In this document: positions 33,401 through 43,730 of the stretch, piece after piece
Position numbering within the stretch: position 1 is the first letter of the stretch
How the letters are laid out: every line of letters starts with the position of its first letter
Source: Bolinopsis microptera
Taxonomy: Eukaryota; Ctenophora; Tentaculata; Lobata; Bolinopsidae
Assembly: GCF_026151205.1 (NCBI RefSeq)
Contig: NC_087082.1
Coordinates: forward strand, 6,643,908-6,703,907
Direction: 5' to 3'
DNA length: 60,000 nucleotides
Translations under genes and position numbers: made by a program
Notes under the pieces: model-generated
The model's database searches: none
Told to the model about the DNA's origin: nothing
The model's input: the letters and a program-made list of their open reading frames with translations, nothing else

Positions 33401-36400
33401 CTGATTGTTTTGGACGCTGTTCTTCTTGACGACATCTGCCCAACTTTTCATTTCATTCTTTACAGTTTTCTGCACCGATTCGATCTGATTCTGCTGTCTG
33501 TTTATCAGCTGCTTTTGCATGTCTATCTGTTCTGTTTTCATCTGATCTATCTTGCTGGCTGCAGACCTGCATAGCTTCATATTGCTGTCCATTAAATTTA
33601 CTATGCTGCTGAGGAAATTTACAAGCGGACCCTTAAGCAGTTTTTGTAGAACACCCTGGTTGATATCAGAGAAGGACGAGACATTCACGGCTTTCATGAG
33701 CTTTCCAATCTCCGATTGCATATCCTTTTCCACTGTGTGTAGTAAGTCCACAGAGAAATTCATCAGGTTAGAGTGGTGTGTAACACTTGCAGATAACGAC
33801 TGCTGATAACAAGCTAAAAACGATACAAATGCTAAGTGGTTTACTGCGAACTGTGAGGAGATTTAAACGTATACTCAGCTTACAACTTTACCAATGAGAC
33901 GAGACGTCATGAGCCTCAAAATTCCTTAAAATATATAGCATATACCCAGTTAGCAAACACTATACACTACATACATACATACATACGATACCAAACAATG
34001 TATATGGGTTTTTAAACGTGGTTTTAAACGTGGCATTACTTTACTTAAAGGAAAATATATCTGCTATCTAATTTTTTTTTAATTAAAGAATAAACCTGAA
34101 GAAAGGAGAAGGAGAGGGGGGTTTGAGTAAGGTTTGAGTAAGGTAGGATAGGAAAACAACAGGATCCAGTGCCGCAGGATTTAACAATTTTTTGTATGAT
34201 TCGTTTAGTTCGTCTCTTAGGTCAGATACCCTTGTCATGGTTTTTTGCAATAACACCGTGGTTAATGGTTTACTCATATTATGATTATGATTACTAAATT
34301 AACCTATTTAATATACAAACGAGGAAACGGGCAGAGCCAATAAAATGCTGATAATTGATAATACTTGTAATTATGCCAACACAATTTGGGTCGATAGACT
34401 GGCCACTATTAAAACTTTGAGTTCACTTCTCATCAAATAAAACTTGGACCGGTTTTGGTGGGTGTTGTGATGGAATATTATCGATAATGTTGCCAAATTT
34501 GTCGGTAAATCCTTAGAAAGTTAGAAAGAGTGTTCATTAATGCTTTTCATAAAAGTTAAAACGAATTCTTCATGTACTTTTTTGCGATTTTACCCGGGGA
34601 AACTCATGATTCATATAGTGAAGTTACCATGGTAACGTATCATATTCATATAGTTAAAAATATCCGCAGTTAAAACTTGCGAGTCAAAAATCAATTAAAA
34701 AACCGGTTAACTCGATGACGTCATCAACGGGTGTTGGACACCGCTTAAATAATAAAGACACTGGCAGCGGTCCACTCTACCTAATTATGGATTTTGTTCA
34801 AATATACATATTCATATAGTATCCGCAGTTAAAACTTGCGAGCGGTTCCAATTTGGACCAAAAAAGGGATAAGGAAAATTCCAACCTCCAGCAGAATACT
34901 TACAATAATTTGTTACTTTAAAAATGATATTTTTACTGACACCGCACCTTATTCTTGAAGGTCGCTCTGAAGGAGAGGAGAAGGAAAGGAAATAAGAAAG
35001 GTAAAAGAAGGAAGTCGGGAAAGTCGGGAGTCGTTCAGCAGGTTTATTTTTAGTTCAAAACATTTTCATTCAATGTCAAAGGTGACAGGAATAAAAAAAG
35101 GTATGTAGAGATTTTTAAGAATTTTGCATAAAATGTTTTGCGACAGATTGTCGTTAAGTATATATTAATGCTTTTCATACGTCTTCATGTTATGTATCCT
35201 GGGTTAAGACAGGATATTGCCCGCTTAAAATATCATTATAATATGTTAATGTATCTAGTATGTATATATATATAGATACCTTACCGGACCTTATTTGGAC
35301 GGACATTACTTGAACACTGGAGGCCCTAGCGTTCATCTTAATGTCCGTTCAAACAAAGTCCGTTCATTTAATGTCCGTCCAAGTTAAAGTCCGTTGAATT
35401 TTTTTCAAAAAGTTTTCCATTTCGAACTTTTTGTCCAAAATATGACAATTTTTAATTTCAGTCAATTTCAATAGCTATCATTAGACTGAACTAGTAAACT
35501 ATATCGTTGAATCAATGAAAACAAGTTATTATAAAATTTTAACGATCTAAATTGTAAATATCACATTATGGCATGATCACTATCTTGATCTAAATTTGTT
35601 TGCCCATGCAGTTGATCTACAAGGGAAAAACAGAGCAATCTCTTCCTAAATAAACATTTCCGAAAGACTTTGAGGTTATTTTTAACGAGAAACATTGGGC
35701 AAATGAATCTACAACAATAAGTTTTATCAAGAACATCATAGTGCCGTATGTTAACGACGAAAAGGTTCTCCTTGGACCTTGGTCTGCCGGAGGCACAGAA
35801 AACTTTTCTAGTATATGATGTTTTCAAGGGTCACTTGACGGGAAAAGTCAACGAAATTATGGCACTCAACAACATAGTTCATGAGCTAGTCCCCGCCAAC
35901 ATGACAAACTTGTTTCACATTTCAGCCTCTAGATATTACGGTAAATCGTGTTGCCAAGGACATTGTCCGACGTTGTTTTAGTTCATATTACTCAGGGGAG
36001 GTAATGAAACAAATAAGTGCTGGGAAAGCTTTACCGTCCACGTGATGTTAAGGTTAACCTAGAGTTGTCTAAGATAAAATTAAAACCACTTCACACCGAA
36101 TGGCTTGTAAAAGTTTACACTGAAATGCAGGACCCAGGTAGTTTGATAAAAAAAGGTTTCCAAAAAGCGGGTACTATCACTGATGCTTTAAGCATGGAAT
36201 ATTTAATGCACGAAAACCAATTTGATGAAGATGATATGTGATATTAGACAATAATCGTGTACACATATTTTGATGGTTTTGATTGCCTTCTTATAGCGTT
36301 CATATTAATGTCCGTTCATAATTATGTCCGTTCAAGTAATGTCCGTCCAGATAAGGTCCGATAAGGTAGACGCTTGGCAGTCAATTATAGGTTACATTCA

Positions 36401-38170
36401 ATTGTGTCCGTAGATTCAAAAGCTTTAAAGATACAGCCATTTCGGACCACAAATCTTGAAGTTGAAGATAATTATTTAGACTTCAGTTTATATTATATGA
36501 AAAAAAGTAACTTAATAACTTTTAAAATCAATTTTACGCCATTAAGAAGCAATTTAGTTAAAAATTTGAGGTCTTATTGAAGTTTGATAATTGTTCAAGC
36601 ATTCTGAAAATTTACCGGAAAGTTTTATTTGTTCGGTCCTTCATAAGGATATTCGCTATTGAAGTTTATAGTGCTTTTTTGAAGAATAATTTTATAAAAG
36701 CACCCATTTTGTGATTTAGTATTCTCTGGTGTTGGGCCATCCCTTAGGTTGTGGAGCTCAGTTCTCCTTCCTATAGGTCTATATTGTGCATTAGGCTAGT
36801 TTTAAAGTTGAAAATCAAAAAGTTGCACACGTGGGTAAAGATTGATAGAAAATTTCTAAAATCACTGAAAATTGCTAATTTCACGATTTTCATCAACTTT
36901 GAAGTCCCGTTGTGATGTAAGTTCTTTATGAAATCTTTTGAAACTCTGCATGCTTATCGATCTATATAAAAATAATCAATATGCAAAAATATTTACGGTG
37001 ATTCAATATTGTATGAGCACGCAACTAACGTTCGCTCAACGTTTGCACGTGCGAAAGGTGAGAATGTTGCTCACTCGTGACTTCGAATAGATTATGCTTT
37101 CCAACTTGAATGATTATAAAGTGGCATATTCAGTCAATCAGTCAGTGATCGACAAATATACTAACCTAAACAGTAAACACAAGGAAATGTTTTCAAAGGT
37201 AAAATTTCGAAATTGTTGAAATTACCTCCTTATTAATGAAGTTATCGGTTTATATTTCGACTTTGTAAAGTACCCTGACATTAATCAAAAAGAGATGATA
37301 TTTGACCAAAACCCATAATCATGGGTAATCAGTGAAATTGGTCGCTCACTCGTCGCTCATAGTTGCACAGCATAAAATTTTGTATGACATACATTTATTT
37401 TTATTTTCCGTCAGTTCGCGCTATAGTTAGTGTTTCCAATTACCATGTCAAATTTTCACGTCCAATTGTAGCCATAGATGAGCGTTATTAACGAAATTGA
37501 GTTCCTTTTTTAACATTTGTCCTAATCTGAAATATATATGGATTTTATAATTACCAGGATGTCATACTGCACAAATTAAGAAATAAATTACTTGGAACTA
37601 TGTACACCAAAAGAAACCAGTTAATTGCGAAAAATGTCCAGTATAAAGTTTCTCTCGTTTTTCTTTGAAACCTATCCCAGGTTTAATGATACCAAGCCAT
37701 GGTCCAAGCCATCACGCTATGAAAATCACAGATTAATAAACGGTGCATTGATAATTGATAAACATCATGATTTATTATCTTACAGTCTTACGTAGAGACA
37801 GAGTTCTTTCAATGTCCTGTTGTGCGTAGTGTTTTCTTCCTTCTCCCTTAGTATATAATATCAGCGATAATTATGAGCGCTGAGTGCTTTATTTTAAGAT
37901 GCTACAAGAGTAACCAAAACATAAATTGTTCTGCTCTTATTGCAAAACTTAACAATTAACATGATATTTACTTTAACTTAGTGCTATAAACTGGTCAACA
38001 TTGAATATTTGTATATCTTTCAATATAATTATTATAAAGCTCTAGCAACAAATAATCCTCACCAATTTCAGAACACAACCGATGGCCTTGCTGATTTAGG
38101 AAACGACGTTCTTGCTTTAGTAGGAAGAAGGGAAGAACTAGAGACAAGAGGGAGAAACAAGGGAGAATAA
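27381..38170 (+). CDS. Gene 2: secreted peptide precursor (spliced, coding span)
   Basis: Family not recognised; paralogue of genes 1 and 3. Firm exons are 27381-27452 (signal), 27707-27760 (acidic) and 38072-38170 (terminal). Likely exons between them are 32043-32183 and a basic exon at 34961-35041/35053. With all five, the product is about 148 residues, all junctions phase 0. The long intron holds a nested foldback (28312-31841), a minus-strand LINE ORF1 (32933-33763) and a pogo-like relic (35279-36366). The intron piece at 36800-37100 matches gene 1 intron 2 near 7080-7570, so about 9 kb between 27800 and 36790 is either an insertion here or a loss in gene 1. Large introns full of transposons raise the chance of decay, but the signal, acidic and terminal exons are all open with intact splice sites. 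Confidence 0.6.
27707..27760 (+). CDS. Gene 2 exon 2: acidic propeptide segment
   Basis: Eighteen codons (TEVADSKNVAKAELVKKE), acceptor TTTTTTTCAG, donor GAG|GTAAGAG. Same length and phase as gene 1 exon 2. Confidence 0.76.
30240..30962. repeat. Inner inverted repeats of the foldback
   Basis: CCCTATCATACTGG (30262) pairs with CCAGTATGATAGGG (30737). GGTTATCGAATGTCCA (30503) pairs with TGGACATTCGATAACC (30667). CCACCAACCTCGTGCCCCAA (30518) pairs with its complement near 30943. The differing centres imply stepwise rearrangement. Confidence 0.7.
30303..30430 (+). repeat. AAGACAACAAT/ATT minisatellite
   Basis: Ten or so copies of an 11-base unit, TAAGACAACAA or TAAGACAACAT, slightly degenerate at the right end. 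Confidence 0.85.
32043..32183 (+). CDS. Gene 2 candidate exon 3 (novel module)
   Basis: A very good acceptor (CATCTACTATTTTAG) opens a 47-codon frame, SDSSPFGTTINRLSIGQVTN, then YNYAGEASLQKK..., ending QLKKKEE|GTTAGC in phase 0. Length, phase and the lysine-rich end fit this family. It has no counterpart in genes 1 or 3. The weakness is the donor (GTTAGC). It may be a gene 2-specific exon or a chance open stretch. Confidence 0.45.
32933..33763 (-). pseudogene. LINE ORF1-like protein
   Basis: 276 residues on the minus strand. Residues about 55-110 have coiled-coil character (KIDQMKTEQIDMQKQLINRQ). A segment beginning SRNLIIYGLKETEEGEW (about 141) resembles the RRM-like domain of LINE ORF1 proteins, continuing with DEICRIGKKVPEKTRPVKVQ and LAPDRTREQRI. 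ORF1 proteins bind element RNA and assist insertion. The frame itself looks intact, but no ORF2 lies beside it, so the element is incomplete. It lies antisense to gene 2. Confidence 0.7.
34961..35053 (+). CDS. Gene 2 candidate basic exon
   Basis: The frame VALKERRRKGNKKGKRRKSG is followed by a stop at 35051. It mirrors gene 3's FAVEKRGRRNKNKK and the basic half of gene 1. Either it ends at CAG|GTTTAT (35041, phase 0) and splices to 38072, or it is an alternative last exon with the TAG. The acceptor (ATTCTTGAAG) is adequate, not strong. Confidence 0.4.
   Translation, partial: VALKERRRKGNKKGKRRKSGKSGVVQQVYF
35279..36366 (+). mobile_element. Pogo/Tc1-like DNA transposon, internally deleted
   Basis: TA flanks both ends (35277-35278, 36367-36368). 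Terminal inverted repeats read CCTTACCGGACCTTATTTGG and the complement CCAGATAAGGTCCGATAAGG. Several AATGTCCGTTCAA-type subrepeats follow each end. The inside holds the transposase remnant described separately. A second copy without its right end lies at 39502-40118, and a small relic near 48245. Confidence 0.8.
35748..36241 (+). pseudogene. Pogo-like DDE transposase remnant
   Basis: Catalytic-core pieces are visible: FLVYDVFKGHLTGKVNEIM (second catalytic Asp), VPANMTNLF and, after a +1 shift near 35918, QPLDITVN, the usual landmark of DDE_1 (pogo/jerky/tigger) transposases. After another break near 36017 comes LKPLHTEWLVKVYTEMQ with KKGFQKAGTITDAL, the typical C-terminal region. The N-terminal DNA-binding part and first catalytic Asp are missing, so it is dead. 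Confidence 0.75.
36369..38071 (+). other. Gene 2 last intron, no further exon seen
   Basis: 36800-37100 aligns with gene 1 intron 2 (7080-7620), including GTTGCACACGTGG and GCTCAACGTTTGCACGTGCG-like blocks. The last 50 bases (CAACAAATAATCCTCACC) match the pre-acceptor sequence of all module exons in genes 1 and 3. Confidence 0.6.
38072..38170 (+). CDS. Gene 2 terminal exon
   Basis: Thirty-two residues plus TAA: NTTDGLADLGNDVLALVGRR, then EELETRGRNKGE. It starts with N-T after CCAATTTCAG like every module exon. The helix part is shortened and the ELETRG linker is kept, followed by only a stub of the basic half. The bases after the stop (AATGCGGTAACTATAATTAC) match genes 1 and 3. Confidence 0.72.
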   Translation, partial: NTTDGLADLGNDVLALVGRREELETRGRNKGE

Positions 38171-38365
38171 ATAATGCGGTAACTATAATTACTAACTATA
38201 GCTTTTGAGTATAACTAACGGGCTTTTTAAAGATCTTGAAATCTAAAACTTGGAAATGCTCTATTAAAGATTTATTAACCATACCACAGGGTAGGTTTCA
38301 TTTCATCCGTTTCAATAATTCTTAATTTTGAGATTTTAACAAGAATTGTAAAACTATATTTTTAG

Positions 38366-38530
38366 GAGGTAACGAAAAGTCAGAATAAAAAAATATTTTT
38401 CAGAATACAAGTTACCTTTATTTGGCTAATTGGACACCATTGTGCTGATGGGACGATTCAAAAAGGACTGTATAGCGATACCGGACATTATAACAAAATA
38501 ATACATTAAAAACTAGACCACATTTGAATT
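38366..38530 (+). other. Conserved 3' UTR block of gene 2
   Basis: Begins GAGGTAACG after TATTTTTAG and shares TTGGCTAATTGGACACC, GTGCTGATGGGACGATTCAA and ATACCGGACATTATAAC with genes 1 and 3. It contains a 40-base insertion absent from gene 1, and ATTAAA at 38505. Confidence 0.58.
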
Positions 38531-38581
38531 ATCTTAAATATACATATTTTGGATGAACATAATATATGTATATCAGGTTTA

Positions 38582-39225
38582 AACGAGAATTGCGCCGGTT
38601 AGCGGACGCTAGATTTCCATCGACCGTACTCGTAGGCATTGCCTTTTAAAATTTAAAATTACAATTTACAAAATCCATGTGAAGAAATGGTTGTTTACAA
38701 GTCTACCTAAGTTGTTAGATTAAATAAAATGGTAGTCGTGAAATCCGTAGTAGGTTACCGTTATGTAACTCATAATAACATTTATGGTCCCCGTCCATTT
38801 CGTATAACAAATCAATCAGAGCCTAACAATGTTTGACATGACTTTAACATTTAACACTAAACATTAAACCTACGTAAAACGGGAATGAATTTATATGTAA
38901 ATCTGTTTTAAAACAACATATCAAAAATAAATCATTGAAATTACATACGCTGACCGTAACTTCCAGTCAGCTTGGCGCCGCGCATTTGAAAATTTAATTC
39001 AATCGTCGATTCGTGCAAATGTATGCGGAGGGTAACCGTGGCGACGATACCATTACTGACCTGCGCGTGGAGGATATGCATTAAAATGGCTATGCAGAGG
39101 GTAATGCATGTTTTCCTTTGTGACACGACTCACCTGACACGAAAAACCTACCTACCTACTATACCCATTCTCAAATCCTACCACTTCTAACCATCTTATG
39201 ATTTTTTGAAAAGTCGATGGAAAAA
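38582..39225. mobile_element. Insertion downstream of gene 2
   Basis: The gene 1 flank reads TATCAGG..TTTTTTAAATATGGGTTCA continuously at about 19400. Here about 640 bases intervene, beginning GAGAATTGCGCCGGTTAGCG, which is the end of the element family also seen at 7409 and 51721. Internally I see no supported gene. Confidence 0.5.
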
Positions 39226-39501
39226 ATATGGGTTCATAATTTTATTAGGCATGCCTGTGAGTTCCTTTCAATGTTTTTGAAGATATGATTTATTAACATT
39301 TATTATTAGTATTACTTTTAGCTTCATTATAATCGTAATGTATAATATTGTTTCGACTATCGATCACAATTCCGGTGCTGGCGATCGCTGATCACTCCAC
39401 AAAATCAAATTTGTTGGTCCTTGGTCAGTACTCAGTAGGGGTCGTTCACATATTACGTAATCACTGAAGGGAAGGGAGGGGGTTTTTATATGCTATTGCT
39501 A

Positions 39502-40118
39502 CCTTATCGGACCTTATTTGGACGGACATTACTTGAACCTTAATGTCCGTTCAAATAAAGTCCGTTCAATTAATGTACGTCCAAATTAAAGTCCGTTGAA
39601 TTTTTCTCAACAATTTTCCCATTTCGAACTATCGGTCCAAAATATGACAACTTTTTAATTTCAGTCAATTTCAATAGCTATCATTAAACTAAACTATATC
39701 GTTGAATCAATAAAAACAAGGTATTATAAAATTTTAACAATCTGAATTGTAAATATCACATTATTGCATGATCACTATCTTGAAGTTGATCTTCGGCTTC
39801 TTCTACCTCCACATTTTCTCTTACAACTGGTTATCTGTCCAACTCGTAGTCGTACCGGGCAATGAACGATCCCAACTGCTCTACTAGAGAGATACTTGAA
39901 TGCCTAAAGTACAGCTTAAGCTTTATCTCTAGCTCCCCACTTGGTATAGGCGACCTTCGGGGCTTCGGTGGCTTATATATTATGTCAGCTACGATACCTT
40001 CTACCATACCACCCATCTGATCGATAAAGTAGAAGACAAACCGGGATATCTCCCTGCACGAAAACCCATTTGATAAAGATGATATCTGATATTAGATAAT
40101 GATCATGTACACATATTT
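39502..40118 (+). mobile_element. Second pogo-like element copy, right end lost
   Basis: The left end CCTTATCGGACCTTATTTGG and its subrepeats match 35279. The right part (ACCCATTTGATAAAGATGAT) matches the end of the transposase remnant at 36210. The middle (39785-40055) is unrelated sequence; a 61-residue minus-strand frame there is not assigned. Confidence 0.7.
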
Positions 40119-40853
40119 TAACATTTTTTCCGTTCACCCTTTTGTAAAAAGGCAATAGTGAAAGGTTACAAATGGACGTTTTTGCACAAAAACGTGGATT
40201 TTGGAGATTGCGGTAGGTGGGTCAAGCATATGTCGTGTTCCTTACTTACTTTCGTTCGTTACCATGACAACTAGCGCGCAGTGCAGCGCGCGAGTATTGC
40301 TTGCGGAGATTTGATGTATATAGCTAGCCTGTCAATGAATTTTATTTCAAAATTCAAATAAACTTTACATCAATGTATTACAGTTATATTCAATAGAAAA
40401 GACCACAATATCTCCTGTGAGGCAAAAAAATGGAAAAAGAGAGCTAGAAAAATATTCATGAGACTCAACACTACCAGACTGCAGCTGGAGTGAGAAACAT
40501 TATGTAAACATCAAAGTAAAATGTATTTCGGCTGAACCAAAACACGGTGGTAAAACCATAATTACATTGGTGCCGACACTGCATAAAATCATTAATAAAT
40601 AATCAAGAGAACAAATTAAAATGTATACGATACCTTCTTGCTACTACTCCACAAACTTACACGACATAACAACTGAACAACATAACATAATTATATATTA
40701 TAATATACCAATCTATCTAACCACTCAATGGACCTTCACGTACGTACTGCGTGACGCGCTTGTTTCATAGAAGAAAAAACGGCGCGTTCTACTGCAGGTG
40801 CGAATAAATTTAAATAAAATATATAATATTCCAAGATGGGCCGTCTAATCAGG
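40119..40853. other. Repeat fragments and LINE 3' region
   Basis: 40131-40230 matches 7175-7265 (and 52180-52270 inverted). About 40345-40405 matches 540-590 inverted. The rest is probably the 3' UTR of the minus-strand LINE that follows. No gene seen. Confidence 0.45.
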
Positions 40854-42035
40854 TCAGCATACGTCAGAAGACCAGAGAAATTCAGTTAGCTTTGTTTTGA
40901 AAATAGAAATTTTCTCAGTCTGTCTAACATAGGCTGGCAATGCATTCCACAGAAGCATTGTTCTATAAAAGAAGCTGTTTCTGAAACTATCGCAGTTCGG
41001 TACAATAGAGCAGGTATATGTGCTGGTGTCAAGTCCTTCAATTACTGACACCGTGCTCCTTGTGTACCTCATTGTTCCAGCTTTAACAACAGTAATATAT
41101 TCAGGTAGAGATATACTTACCAAATCATTTACTATTTTATAGAAGAGCGTAATTGAATTATGGATGAACTTAGATCTAATCGGTAAAATTTTAAGCTCCT
41201 TCTGCTTCTCATAGAATACAATATCACTATAATGATCAAACTGTTGTCCATTGATCCATTTGATCGCTCTTTTCTGGATTGCCTCAAACTTCGACATGTG
41301 TGTCGATCGCTGAGGACACCATATAACTGAGCAATGTTCAAAGATTGATCTTACAATGGTAAGGTAGAAAGCCCTCTTTTGGCGTTTATCAATGGTAAAA
41401 TGACAGGTTCTCTTTAAGAGCCCAAGCTTCGAGCTTGCTTTAGATATCAATTGATCACAATGTGCACCCCACAGAAACCTGTTGGTCATCATTACACCAA
41501 GATCTGTATGGGATGCCACATTATCAATTATGAATTCTTTAAGAATATAACAATAAATATTAAAAGAAAGATTGTCTAATACATTTTTTTGCAGAGTTAC
41601 AGATAACACCTTACACTTTGAAGGGTGAAAAGTCATTTTGTTATCGATTGACCAGGCAAACAACCTGTCCATATCTCCTTGGAGAATATAGTGGTCTTCA
41701 AAGCATTCGATGACCCTCCAAATTTTGGTGTCATCTGCATACAATGCTACATTTGCATCCTCCGAAACACACGAGAACATGTCGTTGATGAATAGAACAA
41801 ACAGAAGTGGTCCCAGAATAGATCCCTGGGGCACTCCTGATTGCACGGGAAGCGTGCTTGAGACAGCTCCGCCTACAACAACCTGCTGTCGTCTGTCTTG
41901 TAAATACGACTTCAAAAATCTAAGCATCAGACCATCAATAGCATATAAATTTTTTAGCTTGCGAAGGATTAAGTCATGTGATACACTGTCAAATGCCTTA
42001 GCAAAATCAAAATAAACAATGTCGGATCTTGACTT
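40854..42035 (-). pseudogene. 5'-truncated jockey/CR1-type LINE reverse transcriptase
   Basis: The open frame is about 417 residues; the first 25 or so codons (about 42036-42107) come from flanking sequence. From SDIVYFDFAKAFDSVSHD it is RT: catalytic Asp at about residue 34, GVPQGSILGPLLFVLFINDM at about 91-110 and YADD at 123-126. The C-terminal blocks KRAIKWINGQQFDHYSDI and FFYRTMLLWNALP are kept. It is the same family as 8258-9721 but not a recent copy of it. The endonuclease and the first RT blocks are missing. Confidence 0.82.
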
Positions 42036-42124
42036 ATTGTTCAGGGGCCAGTGCAAGGTTTCTGTGAATGGGACCATCTGGGTAGTCCAACTCCAAGACA
42101 TTTCCATTCACAAAACCGTGTTGT

Positions 42125-43730
42125 CTACAGTCGACCCACTGGACTTGAGATTTTAAACTGTCTCAAAAAATTGAAGAACCACAAAAGTGCTGGGATTGAC
42201 GAAATCTCTAATGAGCAGTTAAAGTATGGGGCAAGCGGTCTTGTGGATAGGATGGAGAAATTGTTCTCTAAAGTTTGGAATTCAGAAGCAGTGCCTGACG
42301 ACTGGTTGAAAGGCATCGTGATAATTGTACCAAAGAAGGGTGATACCTCTCATTGCTCCAATAATAGGGGGATCACTTTAAGATCTACAGCATCGAAACT
42401 GTATCAAATCATCATTTTACAACGCATGAGTGACGGTTTAGAAAGTTTGCTACGAGACAATCAGTGTGGGTTCAGAAAGAACAGATCATGCATTGATCAG
42501 ATTTATTCACTCCGCACTATTATACATAACTGCATTGAATATAATCTCCCCCTGTATGTAAATTTTGTGGACTTCAAGGCAGCTTTTGATTCTATCGACA
42601 GGAATTATATTTGGAAAGCTTTCAGTCATTATGGCCTGCCATGTAAATACATTCGAATAATACAGGCATTCTTTAATGGAACTGTCAGTGCTGTTAGACA
42701 CAATGGTGAACTATCAGAATGGTTTGAAGTAAGTTCAGGCAGTGGCCAAGGAGACATTCAGGGTCCCCCACTTTTTAATGTCTGCCTCAATGTGGCTGCT
42801 GAGAGAACAGAAAGCAACAAAGTGGTGTCCCACGTAGCGGTTCTTCAAAGATCTATCAGTCCGCTTGTTGATGATATCACTGTGTTAGATACAGACTATG
42901 CAGATGACATGGCTGTACTGGATAACAGCGAGGAAGGTCTTCAAGAAACAACTGACCTTTTGTGTATGTATGGTGCCCAGGGAGGTCTCAGAATCAATGG
43001 TAAAAAGACTGAGGCTATGGTCATTGGTAAAGCAACCTCTCAACGGCCATACACGAAAGAAGCCACAGTGAACATCACTGTTAAAGACACGCCAGTGCAG
43101 CAAGTTAGTGACTTTACGTACTTAGGTACAATTATTTCCAGCGACGGTTCTATCGACCGTGAGCTGTCAGCTAGGATTCAGAAAGCTTCCGGAGCCTTCA
43201 ATCAACTGAGTAATATATGGAAAAACCGCAACATCCAGTCTTATACAAAGATCAGGATTTATAAGGCAGCAGTTTTGACAATATTGTTATATGGTAGTGA
43301 GGTTTGGAACACAACCAAAAAGCAGCTACATCGCTTTGAGGTGTTCCATCAGCGTTGCTTGAGGAGAATACTTAGGATAAGATGGCTCGATCGGGTTAGA
43401 AACACTGAAGTGCTGGAGCGTGCAAAGATAAATCCAGTAGAGACGTTCATAGGAGCAAACCGCCTGCGTTGGTTTGGCCATGTCACCAGAATGCCAGACA
43501 CTAGGCTTCCTAAGTACCTGCTTAACTGGACCCCTGCGCATGGGAGAAGATCTAGGGGCCGTCCAAGAAAGAACTGGATGAAATGTTTGCTGGAAGATGC
43601 TGCAGCGTTTACAGGAAACACTGACATAGACCTAGAAGGAGCGAGCGAGATGGCTAGTGACCGAAAACTTTGGAGGGAGATGATACGTCACAAACGGGAG
43701 TTCATTGGTGCAGGCCACTCGAATGATTGA
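42125..43730 (+). pseudogene. 5'-truncated RTE-like reverse transcriptase
   Basis: The open frame extends 42051-43730 (559 residues); element sequence starts about residue 30. Visible are KLKNHKSAGIDEISNEQLKY, NNRGITLRSTASKL, FVDFKAAFDSI (about 172-182), GSGQGDIQGPPLFN and YADD (283-286). A C-terminal region with RWFGHVTRMPD and RSRGRPRKNW ends GHSND. It matches the intact element at 54745-57894 throughout. The endonuclease is missing. It abuts the minus-strand LINE head to head, so one probably inserted next to or into the other. Confidence 0.85.

Noticed and set aside
41710-42015. 101-residue plus-strand frame antisense to the LINE RT
   Set aside because: It lies wholly opposite conserved RT motifs (YADD, GVPQGS) and is a shadow.
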